DNA of 64,000 nucleotides from Pleodorina starrii. Taxonomy: Eukaryota; Chlorophyta; Chlorophyceae; Chlamydomonadales; Volvocaceae. This document shows, piece by piece, positions 1 through 11,368 of the stretch. Each line of letters begins with the position of its first letter. Positions within the stretch are counted from its first letter, which is position 1. Under the pieces are notes generated by a model. It was not told the DNA's origin and ran no database searches. It was given only the letters and a program-made list of their open reading frames with translations. The stretch is from the NCBI GenBank assembly GCA_030267565.1, contig BRXU01000004.1, positions 5,701,001 through 5,765,000 of the forward strand. Reading direction: 5' to 3'. The position numbers were made by a program, and so were the translations under genes.

Positions 1-540
1 CGGGGGGGAGGGGGCGGGGAGGGGCAAGGAGGGGCATGTGTGTTTCGTGGATTGCTCTGGGAAGAGCCAGCTCGTGGGACTGTGTTACGGCTGGAGGCTG
101 TGTGGCCGGTTTGGTGGTAACGCCGCGCACCGAAGCACCGGCGCACGGCGCACGGCCGGCAACCGCAGTGCGGCAGTGGGGCCCCAAGCACCGCCACAGA
201 GCCGATACCCCTTCCCTGTGCCAACACCCTTTGCAATCCCCCTCCCGCCCGCCCTGCCCGCCCGCCCTACTCAACCCCGCCCCCGACCCTGCCCTTGGCT
301 GCCACGCCCCCTCCATCTCCGTCTCCATGTCCCGCCGTATCCGCTCGCCAACCGTTTCTCTATCGCCTACATCCCTCCGCTGCGATTTCGTTTTTACTAT
401 TCTCCCCCTCCCACACACACACACAACCACACACACACACCCGCCCCCTCCCACACACACACAACCACACACACACACGCCCCCTCCCACACACACACAA
501 CCACACACACACACGCCACCCCCCCCACACACACGTGCAG
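1..540 (+). other. Intron sequence upstream of the first visible COQ8 exon
   Basis: No coding exon was found here. The conserved ABC1 segment that should precede the first visible exon (the Ala-rich SIGQ motif) is not encoded in any frame, so the preceding exon lies left of the window. The stretch ends in a CA-rich tract (about 411-534) and the acceptor GTGCAG at 535-540. A degenerate copy of the dispersed intronic motif A (core CGCTGCG followed by a T-rich run) is at about 374-400, sense to the gene. Confidence 0.6.
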
Positions 541-3500
541 GTCCACACCGCTGTCCTCCAGGACGGTCGGCGTGTGGCCATGAAGATCCAGTACCCGGGG
601 GTGGCTCGGTCCATTGAGAGTGACGTGGACAACCTCATGCGGCTCATCTCGGTGGCCAATGTGCTGCCCCGGGGGATGTACGTGGAGAACGCGGCAAAGG
701 TGGGCGGGGCGGGGCGGGTCAGGGCAGGGCGAGTGGTGTGTGTGGGGGGGCGCGCTGGGGGCTTACTGTGGCAGTACAGTTACGGCCGGTTACTATTGGG
801 TTTCAGCCAGTTACGTCGCGGTTACATCCCGTACCGGTGTTCTGACGCGATGGCTGGGCATTGAGGGTGTGTGTGTGTGTATGTGGCAGCAGCTGGTCCT
901 CCATTTCCGCCTCCGTCCTGTCGTTGCGGTTCCATCTTGATGGCTACCTCTCCGCCACTCATCTTATTAGTACCGGTACCTCGTTCAATTTTGCCCCCCA
1001 GGTGGCCAAGCGCGAGTTAGCGCTCGAGTGCGACTACACGTACGAGCTGTCCTGCCAGCAGCGCTACCGGGCACTCATCTCCGCCGACCCCTCCCTGGCG
1101 GCGCACTTCCACGTGCCGGACGTGATCCCCTCACTGTCATCGCAGCGCATCCTGACATCGGAGTGGGTGCGCGGGGTGCCCATTGACAAGGTGGGTGATC
1201 CCTGGGTCGGTCAGTGGGTCGATCGGTGGGTGACCTACGGGTCAGTGGGTCGATCGGTGGGTGACCTATGGGTCAGTGGGTCGGTCGGTGGGTGACCCAC
1301 GGGTCAGTGGGTCGATCGGTGGGTGACCTACGGGTCAGTGGGTCGGTCGGTGGGTGACCTATGGGTCAGTGGGTCGGTCGGTGGGTGACCTATGGGTCAG
1401 TGGGTCGGTCGGTGGGTGACCCATGGGTCAGTGGGTCGGTCGGTGGGTGACCCATGTTTCAGTGGGTCAGTCGGTTGGTGACCTATGGGTTGGTGGCTCG
1501 GTCGGTGGGTGACCCATGGGTCAGTGGGTCGGTCGGTGGGTGACCTATGTTTCAGTGGGTCAGTTGGTTGGTGATCTATGGGTTGGTGGGTCGGTCGGTG
1601 GGTGACCCACGGGTCAGTGGGTCGGTCGGTGGGTGACCCATGTTTCAGTGGGTCAGTCGGTTGGTGACCTATGGGTCAGTGGGTCGGTCGGTGGGTGACC
1701 CACAGGTCAGTGGGTCGGTCGGTGGGTGACCCACGGGTCAGTGGGTCGGTCGGTGGGTGACCTATGGGTCAGTGGGTCGGTCGGTGGGTGACCCACGGGT
1801 CAGTGGGTCGGTCGGTGGGTGACCCATGTTTCAGTGGGTCAGTCGGTTGGTGACCTATGGGTCAGTGGGTCGGTCGGTGGGTGACCTATGGGTCAGTGGG
1901 TCGGTCGGTGGATGACCCATGGGTCAGTGGGTCGGTCGGTGGGTGACCCACGGGTCAGTGGGTCGGTCAGTGGGTGACCTATGGGTCAGTGGGTCGGTCG
2001 GTGGGTGACCTATGGGTCAGTGGGTCGGTCGGTGGGTGACCCATGGGTCAGTGGGTCTGTCGGTGGGTGACCCACGGGTCAGTGGGTCGGTCGGTGGGTG
2101 ACCCATGTTTCAGTGGGTCAGTCGGTTGGTGATCTATGGGTTGGTGGGTCGGTCGGTGGGTGACCCACAGGTCAGTGGGTCGGTCGGTGGGTGACCCATG
2201 TTTCAGTGGGTCAGTCGGTTGGTGACCTCTGGGTCAGTGGGTCGGTCGGTGGGTGACCCACGGGTCAGTGGGTCGGTCGGTGGGTGACCCACGGGTCAGT
2301 GGGTCGGTCGGTGGGTGACCTATGGGTCAGTGGGTCGGTCGGTGGGTGACTCACGGGTCAGTGGGTCGGTCGGTGGGTGACCCATGTTTCAGTGGGTCAG
2401 TCGGTTGGTGACCTATGGGTCAGTGGGTCGGTCGGTGGGTGACCTATGGGTGAGTGGGTCGGTCGGTGGGTGACCCATGGGTCAGTGGGTCGGTCGGTGG
2501 GTGACCCACGGGTCAGTGGGTCGGTCGGTGGGTGACCCATGTTTCAGTGGGTCAGTCGGTTGGTGACCTTTGGGTCAGTGGGTCGGTCGGTGGGTGACCC
2601 ACAGGTCAGTGGGTCGGTCGGTGGGTGACCCACGGGTCAGTGGGTCGGTCAGTGGGTGACCTATGGGTCAGTGGGTCGGTCGGTGGGTGACCTATGGGTC
2701 AGTGGGTCGGTCGGTGGGTGACCCATGGGTCAGTGGGTCGGTCGGTGGGTGACCCACAGGTCAGTGGGTCGGTCGGTGGGTGACCCATGTTTCAGTGGGT
2801 CAGTCGGTTGGTGACCTATGGGTCAGTGGGTCGGTCGGTGGGTGACCTATGTTTCAGTGGGTCAGTCGGTTGGTGATCTATGGGTTGGTGGGTCGGTCGG
2901 TGGGTGACCCATGGGTCAGTGGGTCGGTCCGTGGGTGACCCATGGGTCAGTGGGTCGGTCGGTTTGGGTGACCTATGGGTCAGTGGGTCGGTCGGTGGGT
3001 GACCCACGGGTCAGTGGGTCGGTCGGTGGGTGACCCATGTTTCAGTGGGTCAGTCGGTTGGTGACCTATGGGTTGGTGGCTCGGTCGGTGGGTGACCCAT
3101 GTTTCAGTGGGTCAGTCGGTTGGTGACCTATGGGTCAGTGGGTCGGTCGGTGGGTGACCCACGGGTCAGTGGGTCGGTCGGTGGGTGACCCACGGGTCAG
3201 TGGGTCGGTGGGTGGGTGACCCATGTTTCAGTGGGTCAGTCGGTTGGTGACCTATGGGTCAGTGGGTCGGTCGGTGGGTGACCTATGGGTCAGTGGGTCG
3301 GTCGGTGGGTGACCCATGGGTCAGTGGGTCGGTCGGTGGGTGACCCACGGGTCAGTGGGTCGGTCGGTGGGTGACCCATGTTTCAGTGGGTCAGTCGGTT
3401 GGTGACCTATGGGTCAGTGGGTCGGTCGGTGGGTGACCCACGGGTCAGTGGGTCGGTCGGTGGGTGACCCACGGGTCAGTGGGTCGGTCAGTGGGTGACC

Positions 3501-6500
3501 TATGGGTCAGTGGGTCGGTCGGTGGGTGACCCATGGGTCAGTGGGTCAGTCGGTGGGTGACCCACGGGTCGGTGGGTCAGTCGGTGGGTTACCCACGGGT
3601 TAGTGGGTCAGAGAGTGGGTGACACACGGTTCAGTGGGTCGGTCGGTGGGTGACCCATGGGTCGGTGGGTCGGTCGGTGGGTGACCCACGGGTCACAGTG
3701 GGTCGGAGGGTTGGTGACCCCAGGTCAGTGGGTCGGAGGGTGGGTGACCCACGGGTCAGTGGGTCGGAGGGTGGGTGACCCACGGGTCAGTGGGTCGGTC
3801 AGTGAATGACCCACGGGTCGGTGGGTCGGTCGGTGGGTGACCCACGGTCAGTCGGTCGGTGGGTGACCCACGGGTCACAGTGGGTCCGAGGGTTGGTGAC
3901 CCACAGGTCAGTGGGTCGGAGGGTGGGTGACCCACGGGTCAGTGGGTCGGAGGTAGGTGACCCACGGGTCAGTGGGTCGGTCGGTGGGTGACCCACGGGT
4001 CAGTGGGTCGGTCGGTGGGTGACTCACGGGTCAGTGGGTCGATCGGTGGGTGACCCACGGGTCAGTGGGTCGGTCAGTGAATGACCCACGGGTCGGTGGG
4101 TGACCCAGTGGGTCCGAGGGTTGGTGACCCACAGGTCAGTGGGTCGGAGGGTGGGTGACCCACGGGTCAGTGGGTCGGAGGGTGGGTGACCCACGGGTCA
4201 GTGGGTCGGTCAGTGAATGACCCACGGGTCGGTGGGTCGGTCGGTGGGTGACCCACGGTCAGTCGGTCGGTGGGTGACCCACGGGTCACAGTGGGTCCGA
4301 GGGTTGGTGACCCACAGGTCAGTGGGTCGGAGGGTGGGTGACCCACGGGTCAGTGGGTCGGAGGGTGGGTGACCCACGGGTCAGTGGGTCGGTCGGTGAA
4401 TGACCCACGGGTCAGTGGTTCGGAGGGTGGATTTGGGTCGGTTGTATGCGGTGCAGTGCTGAGATGGGTGGATTGGCAGGTGGGGCTGTGGTGGCTGTGG
4501 TAGTGGTGGTGGTGGTGGGGCTGACGTGTTGGCACGCAAAGACGATCAGTCTGTCCGTACGTCCGTCGAGGGAAACGCCGGTGCAGTCGACTTCGGTTTT
4601 CACCGATGCCCCATCCTCTCCATTCCAATGCCGACATACACTCACTTACGATAGCTACGTAAGCTTTCTGTACCTGCAACTCCTCACTCCTCTCTCTCTC
4701 CCTCTCTCTCTCTCGCTCTCTCTCCACACCGCGGTGCCATCACCTTGGATTCCCTTCCCCCTCCCCCCTTCCCCCCTCCTCCCCCCTGCTCCCCCCCCCA
4801 AAGGTGTGTCAGCTGTCCCAGCCAGTCCGCGACGCAGTGGGTTCCCGGCTGCTGCAGCTCACCCTCCGGGAGCTGTTCGAGTGGCACTTCATGCAGACCG
4901 ACCCCAACTGGGGCAACTTCCTGTACGACACGGAGGCCGACCGGATCAACCTCATCGACTTTGGCGCGTCCAAGGACTACCCGGAGGTGGGGGGGTTGGG
5001 GGTTGGGGGGGTTGGGGGATTTGGGGTGGGGGATGGGGGGAAGGGGGGTTGGAGGAGGAAACTGCGGAGCTCCCGGTGGTGGGTACGAGCGCTGATTTAC
5101 AGGGTTGGGTTGGGCGGGGGGGAAAGAAAAAGGAGGGGTGGGTCGGGTCGGGGCGTGCGGGTGCGGGACTGCGTGTGTGCGTGTGTGTGTGTGTGTTTGG
5201 CGGGGAGGGGGAACGCGGAGGGTGGAGGGCCCAGCTGCTGACCGATCCCATCTCGCCCTCTTCTCGTCACCGTTCATCAGGGGGTGGGGGGGAGTCCGGC
5301 CTATCCCCCCGCCGATTGGATCACCCCCTCCGCGGACTGTTTTCTCCTCCCAACCACCCCACACCCCACCCGCCCTCACCCTCGCGCACACGCATCACCC
5401 CCCACCCCATCCCACCCCACTCCAGGGTTTCGTGTCGGACTACCTGCGTATGGTGGCCGCCTGTGCGGAGCGCGACCGGCAGGGGGTCATCGATATGTCT
5501 GTCAAGCTGGGCTTCCTTACCGGTGAGTCATCCAATGGGGGGAAACAAAGAAGATACCGGTACCGTGAGGGGAGGGGAGGGGGACCAAGGTGACTGGGGG
5601 GCCAAGCGGGGCCTCGGGGCTTCTCGACGTCTTGAGGGCTCCCGCGCAATCCCCACTCGGGGAGGGTGCGCAAACATAGACCCGCATACGGTAGCTCCGC
5701 CCCAGCCCACCCGGACACACGCACTCCCAGTCGAGCCCCTCCAGCCCCATGCCTCACCCCCCTTGTTCTTTTGCTTACCCGCGCTCCCCCATCTCCTCGC
5801 CCCCGCCCGCCCTTCCCCTCCCTCCCGCGCGGCCCCCTCCCCTCCTCTCCCCTCCCCGCCTCTCCCCTCCTCTCCGCTCCTCTCCCCTCATCTCCTCGCC
5901 TCTCCCCTCATCGCCTCTCCTCTCCTCTCCTCTCCTTTCCTCGCCTCGCCCCCAAAGGCGATGAGTCGGATGTGATGCTGGAGGCCCACACACAGGCGGG
6001 CTTTGTGGTGGGGGTGCCCTTCGCCGCGCCCGGCCTGTACGACTTTGGATCACACGGCGGCATGACGGCGCGGGTTTCGGAGCTGGGCTCCGTGATGCTC
6101 AAGCACCGCCTGACGCCGCCCCCCCAGGAGTCGTACTCTCTACATCGGAAGCTCAGCGGCGCATTCCTGGCCTGCATGAAGCTCAAGGCGCGGGTGGGTG
6201 TGCTGCTGTGCCGGGTGGGGGGTGGGGGGTGGGAAGGGGTGGAGAGTAAAAAGAAAATACCGTAGCGGAGACGGGTGGGGAGGGGTGGGGGGCGGGAAGG
6301 GGGTGGGGGTATCGGTGGGGTGGGGTGCGGGCGGTGTGGGCGGGGACGTGTGTTGCACGATGTGATGTAATGTGGGGCTTGGGTTTTAGGGTTTGGGGGC
6401 GATTGAGGCGCCGCCGCCCCGCCCCGCCCCGCGCGTCCCCTCGCACTGGCCGCCACTGCTGCGCGTCTCGTTTCCCTCCCCATTCCCAACCCCCCAAGCC

Positions 6501-6656
6501 TCCCAGCCTCCCAGCCCCCTTAAAAAAATCCCCCTGTCCGGGTACCGTCGATCTTCTCACCGCCCGCCCGCCCGCCCCGCCGGTTCAGGTCCCCTGTCGG
6601 GACATGTTCTTCCGCACCTATGAGGCCAAGCTGGGGCCCTTCGTGCCGCCCAGGAC

Positions 6657-6695
<39 letters not shown>

Positions 6696-6753
6696 GGAGG
6701 AGGCGGCCGCGGGCGCGGGCACGGGCGCGGTCGCGGGCGCTGCAGGGGCATAG
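541..6753 (+). CDS. COQ8: COQ8/ADCK3-type ABC1 atypical kinase, 3' part of gene
   Basis: This is a mitochondrial-type ABC1/UbiB-family protein kinase-like ATPase that supports ubiquinone biosynthesis. Six in-phase exons are visible: 541-699, 1002-1190, 4804-4986, 5426-5522, 5958-6193, 6589-6753. They encode 342 residues and a TAG stop. Recognisable elements in order are the [10 protein letters not shown] strand with the ATP-site lysine, [26 protein letters not shown] (catalytic-loop Asp and Asn), LIDFGAS (the DFG equivalent), and the C-terminal family blocks [17 protein letters not shown] and [10 protein letters not shown]. These follow human ADCK3 and yeast Coq8 closely, more so than the plastid ABC1K groups. 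The N-terminal half, including the KxGQ motif and any targeting peptide, is outside the window. The tail ends in about 13 Gln, then Glu/Ala/Gly, a variable algal extension. The second intron is 3.6 kb of minisatellite. Family assignment is secure; mitochondrial location is inferred. Confidence 0.9.
1191..4440 (+). repeat. 31-bp minisatellite filling a COQ8 intron
   Basis: About 3.2 kb of near-perfect tandem copies of a 31-bp unit built on GTGGGTGACC, then TATGGGTCAG, then TGGGTCGGTC plus G. The array starts exactly at the 5' splice site: the donor GTGGGTGATC is itself the first unit. A divergent unit containing CATGTTTCAGTGGG recurs at spacings near multiples of 31 (about 62, 93, 124, 155, 186), giving a higher-order pattern. 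From about 3580 the unit changes (CGGAGG variants, short deletions). The plus (transcribed-sense) strand is G-rich, with GGGT runs in every unit. Confidence 0.95.
6246..6274 (-). repeat. Dispersed intronic motif A, antisense copy near COQ8 5' splice site
   Basis: Plus-strand AAAATACCGTAGCGGAGACGG lies about 50 bases after the donor at 6194. It is the reverse complement of the motif A core (CGCTGCGGTATCTTCTT) seen in introns of other genes. Confidence 0.6.
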
Positions 6754-6873
6754 CGCGTTGAGAGCAAGCCGCCGCGCGGAGAAGGGGGAGGAGGAGAGGG
6801 GTTTTGGGTAGAGGGAAGACGGGGTCGGGCCAGGTGTGGGCGAAGGTTGTGTGCGAGTGTGCGTGTCTGTGCG

Positions 6874-6904
<31 letters not shown>

Positions 6905-7386
6905 GATAGGAGGTAAGCATCCGTGTGTGGGCATCGACTTTTGGGGCTCCCTTCGGGGCTTTGCAGACCTCCCTGCTGGGAGTACGGTACCCCGAGAAGG
7001 CTGGGACTGTGTGGGGCCACATCAGCCGGTCCTTTGTTGCGGATTGTGTCGGACAAATTGGTGACCTCGGGGCCACAACGGAAGACGCAGATGGACGATT
7101 AGCTACCGTATACGCTGATCCGGATCCTTTTCCTTCAACGAAGGTATCCAGGGGGCACAAGCCTCATTGAGTTGCCGCGAGTTGCTCTCAGGTCTATTGG
7201 TGTGGCTACTTGCGGGGGGGGGATGGGGGGGCAGGGGCCCGTCATCAATTGGGAAGCTTCATGGCAAATTCCCTCGTGGTCGCGGGTTTCGGAGCCTTCC
7301 CTCCCCCCGGGCTCGCTCGTTCCTGTCTGGGTGATTTGTGCTGTTATGGTCCGGGTGTGCGTCTCGGCTGCCCTGGTCGCCTCCGG

Positions 7387-7528
7387 GCACGGTCGCCTCC
7401 GGCTACGGCACGGTCGCCTCCTACGGCACGGTCGCCTCCTACGGCACGGTCGCCTCCTACGGCACGGTCGCCTCCGCACGGTCGCCTACGGCTACGGCAC
7501 GGTCGCCTCCGGCTACGGTCGCCTCCGG
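7387..7528 (+). repeat. 18-bp tandem repeat
   Basis: Tandem copies of an 18-bp unit CTACGGCACGGTCGCCTC with 6-12-base slippage variants (GGCTACGGCACGGTCGCC). A unit of 18 keeps one frame open and would read Tyr-Gly-Thr-Val-Ala-Ser repeatedly. No gene context supports translation. Confidence 0.85.
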
Positions 7529-7784
7529 GCGGGTGCACGAAGGACCAGCAGCTGGATATGGCCACTTGGCTCTTATGTACTCTTCACACGAGTTTGGAGC
7601 CCACCCTAACAACCACACAGCCACACACACATGCATACATACATACACGAAACGTGCCGTACATGTACTATTACGTACCGTACGGCAGACTACCGCACCA
7701 CCCGCCTGCCGTGCCGCCGCCGCCCCGCGCCCCGCTCGGCCAGTCTCAGTCTTGCCCCAAGCAGACGCGGGCCGAGAGAGAGAC

Positions 7785-7845
7785 ACATACACATACACAC
7801 ATACATACACACACATACACACACATACACACACACATACACGTA
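7785..7845. repeat. CA/TACA microsatellite
   Basis: Irregular ACAC and ATACAC dinucleotide and hexanucleotide tract; intergenic. Confidence 0.85.
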
Positions 7846-10390
7846 CATGAGAGGGAGAGCGCCGCGACCAGCAACCAGGCAACCCTAAGCCACCCACTAC
7901 ACCCAACGGAGCCCATTGGAACCACCAACTGGTTACTGTGGGCTCCCCCCCCCCGCCAGCAACCAGAACAATAATAACGACAATAACGAGCGTGGGTCAG
8001 CGGCAGGGCCGCGGCAGTGGTACCGCCGGACCGGCGACGTTCAAGACCTGAGTTTCTAAACACCTACGGCGCGAACAAGCGCCCCGGCGGCCGTCGCCGA
8101 CAAAAAGAAGTGCCCTGGCAACCCTGGCAAGTAGAAACTGGAAAAGCAATTGGAAAAGCGAGCAAGCAGGGTGCCAGGCGATGCAGGGAGCGGCACCAAA
8201 TGGCCTCCACCGGCGCTGCCACCGGGTGCTCTGAACCACATTGTACAGTTTGTACTGGAATGCTGCGCCGCACCGGCGGGCCACCGGCGTAATGCACTTT
8301 AGCACTAACTGTTGAGGTGTCGCTGTCCCGCCGGACAGACGCGTCCCGCGCGGTGCAATGGGCCAGGTACGGCAATACACACAAATACACACACGCGCAC
8401 GAAAACGCACGAACGGTACCCAAACACACACGCGCACGCAAACATCCTGGCACCCTCCCCTGGTCGTCGCCGTCCGGTGCGACCTCCCGGCGTGCACACG
8501 TACCTACCCACGGCGCCCCCGCCCCTGTCCCCACCCCTGCCCCCGCCCCCGCCCCCCTCGCTCGCGGGAATTCCCAATACACACTGCAACCCCCGTCCCC
8601 TGGGGGCCCTCCTCCTCTCCCTCCGCATCTGCCGCGCACTGCTGTCCGAATCGCGCCTCTCCTTCCCCCCCCCCCGGAGGGGGGCCTCCAGCCTATATGT
8701 GGGTAAACCCCCTTCCCCGACGAACCCAACTCAGAAATTCGACTGTCCCCCCTCGCCAGCGCCAGAGAACTTGGGGGGCGCCACCCGCGGGCGAAAGCAG
8801 CAACATGATGAGGTCCTTCTCAAACGGTCAAGCAACGGTCCAGCAAACGCCACCACCAAAACCCAAAATCCAGCCACAGCGGCGCCGAGACCAACTCCAG
8901 GGGCCGGCCGCATCGCGCGCGTCTTCTTGTCCACAACCAGTTAGGACTCTCGACACACTGGCGCCGGATGCCGCTGACGTGCAATGCACGTCACGGCGGC
9001 GTCCAATTGCAGTTCACCGGAAGGGGAAAGTCGTACCCTGTCGTACATTGCTGGGAAGCGGGCACCCAACCGCATTCGGGGCGCTCGTAAAGGTGCGGGT
9101 GGTGCAGGCGGCGAAGCGCCTTCGCGTGCCCCCGGCTCCGAAACCCGCGTGCCACGCGCGACTCCATATTACGTCACGGAGACACGGGCCCCGCGAGACA
9201 TCCACAATCCCGAAGAGGCCCCGCCCCGGGCGGCCCCGCCATAAGTAAACTTAACAGAACCATCGCCGAACCAAGCGCGTATCGCACCACCTGCCTTGCC
9301 GAGTCAAGTAAAGCCTCTAATTGGATTTATATTTGACTATCGATTATGATTTTGATTTAGCGACACAGATATCAGGAAAGAGTGACGACTAGTTTATATC
9401 TTCCGGTGAATGAAATTATGTTCTTAAGCTCCTACTTATTAGGAACGCACACACCGCTTTCTTTCAACTCGTCGCCACCGCTAGGCGTCCTAGCGATTGC
9501 GGGTCGCGGCCGCTGCCCCGCGGACGCAACGGCGGAAACGCCAACTACAACCGCAACGCCGTCTCAACTCGCGGGGGCCGCGCATCCGCGGGCTCCCCAA
9601 CCCCCAACCCCTTCCGGGACACCCCGCGCCATGCAAGGGGCCACCGCGCAGAGGCCGGGCGAGTGGAACCACGGCGCAAGGCAAGGCGCGAGACCTGAAC
9701 CCCAACCCCAATCCCAGCTCCAGCTCCAGCTCCGAAACCCAAACCCCTGCCGCGCGCCGAGATGTCCCCGCAGGCCGCATCCGACGAACCCTAAGCCCCT
9801 CAGGAGGGCAAAAGTAACCTCACCGCAATCAATTGACCGCAATCGCACGCACCAAGGAATCGCACGTAGTCGGGAATCGCACGCAGTTGGGGGAACGGAG
9901 CACATTTTCCAGCCTCCTCCCCCTCCTCCCTCAGCCTCACCTCGCCAGTCGCCATCATCAGTGCCGCCCCACTGTACAACGGTAATGTCGAACCTCTCCT
10001 CTTTTCGGGGCATGCCACCAACCATCCTGCTTCCTCACCACTCCAACCCACGCCATCCCCCTCGCGCCCCCCTCCCACACTCCACCCCCTCTCGCACCAG
10101 CCTCGTCTCGTCTCGCCTGTACAGTCCGGCTCCGGAACCCTTCCTCTCCGTCGTCCGAGGACTGAACACACCGACCCAACAAACCGAAATTCGCCCGCGC
10201 TGTGGCGCGGTTCTCCCAAACACACCAAAATCGTAAAACGATCCATTCACTCTTAAAATCGCCGCTCAAATCAATGCACTCCACTCCCAGGTCAACCAAC
10301 GCACCGATCGCTCCGTTGTGAAGGCACGCACGCACGCACGCACCTCCTCCTCCGCCGCCGCCTCCTCCGCCGCCTCCTCCCGGGAACACA

Positions 10391-10462
10391 GAAACACGCT
10401 CGCTGAAACACGCTCGCTGAAACACGCTCGCTGAAACATGCTCGCTGAAACATGCTCGCTGA
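10391..10462. repeat. 14-bp tandem repeat
   Basis: About five copies of GCTCGCTGAAACAC, the last two with T in place of C (GAAACATG). Each copy carries GAAACA, so the array is regular at 14 bp. A GCC/CTC-type triplet tract lies just before it (about 10340-10380). Confidence 0.85.
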
Positions 10463-10818
10463 GGTTCTCTTTCTTTATTTCACTCCCCCTCCCCCTCCTC
10501 CCTCCCTCCCGGGACGTTGTGGCCCCGGTGTCCCTGTCCCCTCGCGGGAACACAGAAAGAAGAATATACCAACAAGGGCGGATGGCCCCCGCGCTTTGGC
10601 GCCCTCCTGCCTTCCTGCCTCCCTACCTCCCTGCCTCCCCTGCCTCCCTGCCGCCATCACCCCTCCTCTTCATTAAAATCATTCAGCAAGCGAGCAAACC
10701 GAGCCGTGTGCCAGCCAAGCCAAATACCACATGGGGTTCTTCCAGCGAAAGGTAGCGAGCGAGTAGTGACGGGTTCGAACGCCGTACCTCGGGGCGCCAC
10801 CCAGCCACGGGCTTCGAC

Positions 10819-10851
10819 GGGGGGCGTAACTCGGGGTGAGTTACGCCCCCC
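10819..10851. other. Perfect inverted repeat (14-bp stem, 5-base loop)
   Basis: GGGGGGCGTAACTC at 10819-10832 is exactly reverse-complementary to 10838-10851, separated by GGGGT. It lies about 520 bases beyond the stop codon of the TmcB-like gene. It could be an RNA hairpin in a 3' untranslated region or the relic of a small inverted-repeat element. Confidence 0.8.
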
Positions 10852-11368
10852 TTCCCTCCACTCCCTACACTCCCTCCGCGACCTCCGCCGTCCGCTCCGT
10901 TGTCCTCCCTGGAGGCAGAACCTGCCGTACTGCACTGTTATCCGTGGGCGCATGCTTAGGCGCATGGCCGGGCGCATGGATAGCAGATGCCATGACACAC
11001 ATGCATGCATACACACATGCATACACGCAGTCGCACACGCACGCACGCCGCCAGCGGGGGGGCATTTGGCTCCAACCGCTGGCTCCACTCTTCCGCGCGT
11101 CTGGAGCGCCCTGCAACAGCACCAACTCAACATCCACACCATGGACAATCACGAGATAACAAACACGCCGCTTCTCCCCTCCGTCTCTGCGAGGCGCACC
11201 GCCGCCGCCGCGACGGTCGACCCCACGCCTCCGCCGCCACTCCCTTCCCAGATTCCCACGTAATGCAGATTCCGTAGTTCAGTACCAGCCCGCCAGCCCG
11301 CCAGCCTCCGGCCCGTCAGCCCCCCGCCGTCGCCGCCGTCCGCCTTTCCCGTCTTTGCCCCGAGGTCA

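Larger units (their letters stand above)
6754..11368. other. Gene-poor stretch between COQ8 and the TmcB-like gene
   Basis: No gene is recognised in 4.6 kb. Open frames exist on both strands but they are chance frames in GC-rich DNA. They lack family motifs, change frame without splice signals, or contain TTA and CTA codons that chlamydomonad genes rarely use. The 3' untranslated regions of the two flanking convergent genes must lie at its ends. It holds several simple repeats (listed separately), a perfect 14-bp hairpin at 10819-10851, an AT-richer patch at about 9240-9440 and a motif-B-like fragment at about 8690-8715. A small or lineage-specific gene cannot be excluded. Confidence 0.5.

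Noticed and set aside
1191..4440. Regular repeats that could suggest a CRISPR array
   Set aside because: Units are directly contiguous 31-mers with no unique spacers, lie inside a spliced intron of a eukaryotic gene, and have no cas genes nearby.
7338..7850. A frame encoding repeated Tyr-Gly-Thr-Val-Ala-Ser
   Set aside because: It follows only from an 18-bp tandem repeat; flanking residues in the frame are simple-sequence translations.
9382..10236. A 284-codon plus-strand frame in the intergenic stretch
   Set aside because: It begins with codons rare in chlamydomonads (TTA, ATA-rich context), is mostly Pro/Ser/Thr/Gln, has no family features and no splice partners.
10757..10790. A possible tRNA B-box (GGGTTCGAACGCC)
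   Set aside because: No matching acceptor, D or anticodon stems could be drawn around it.
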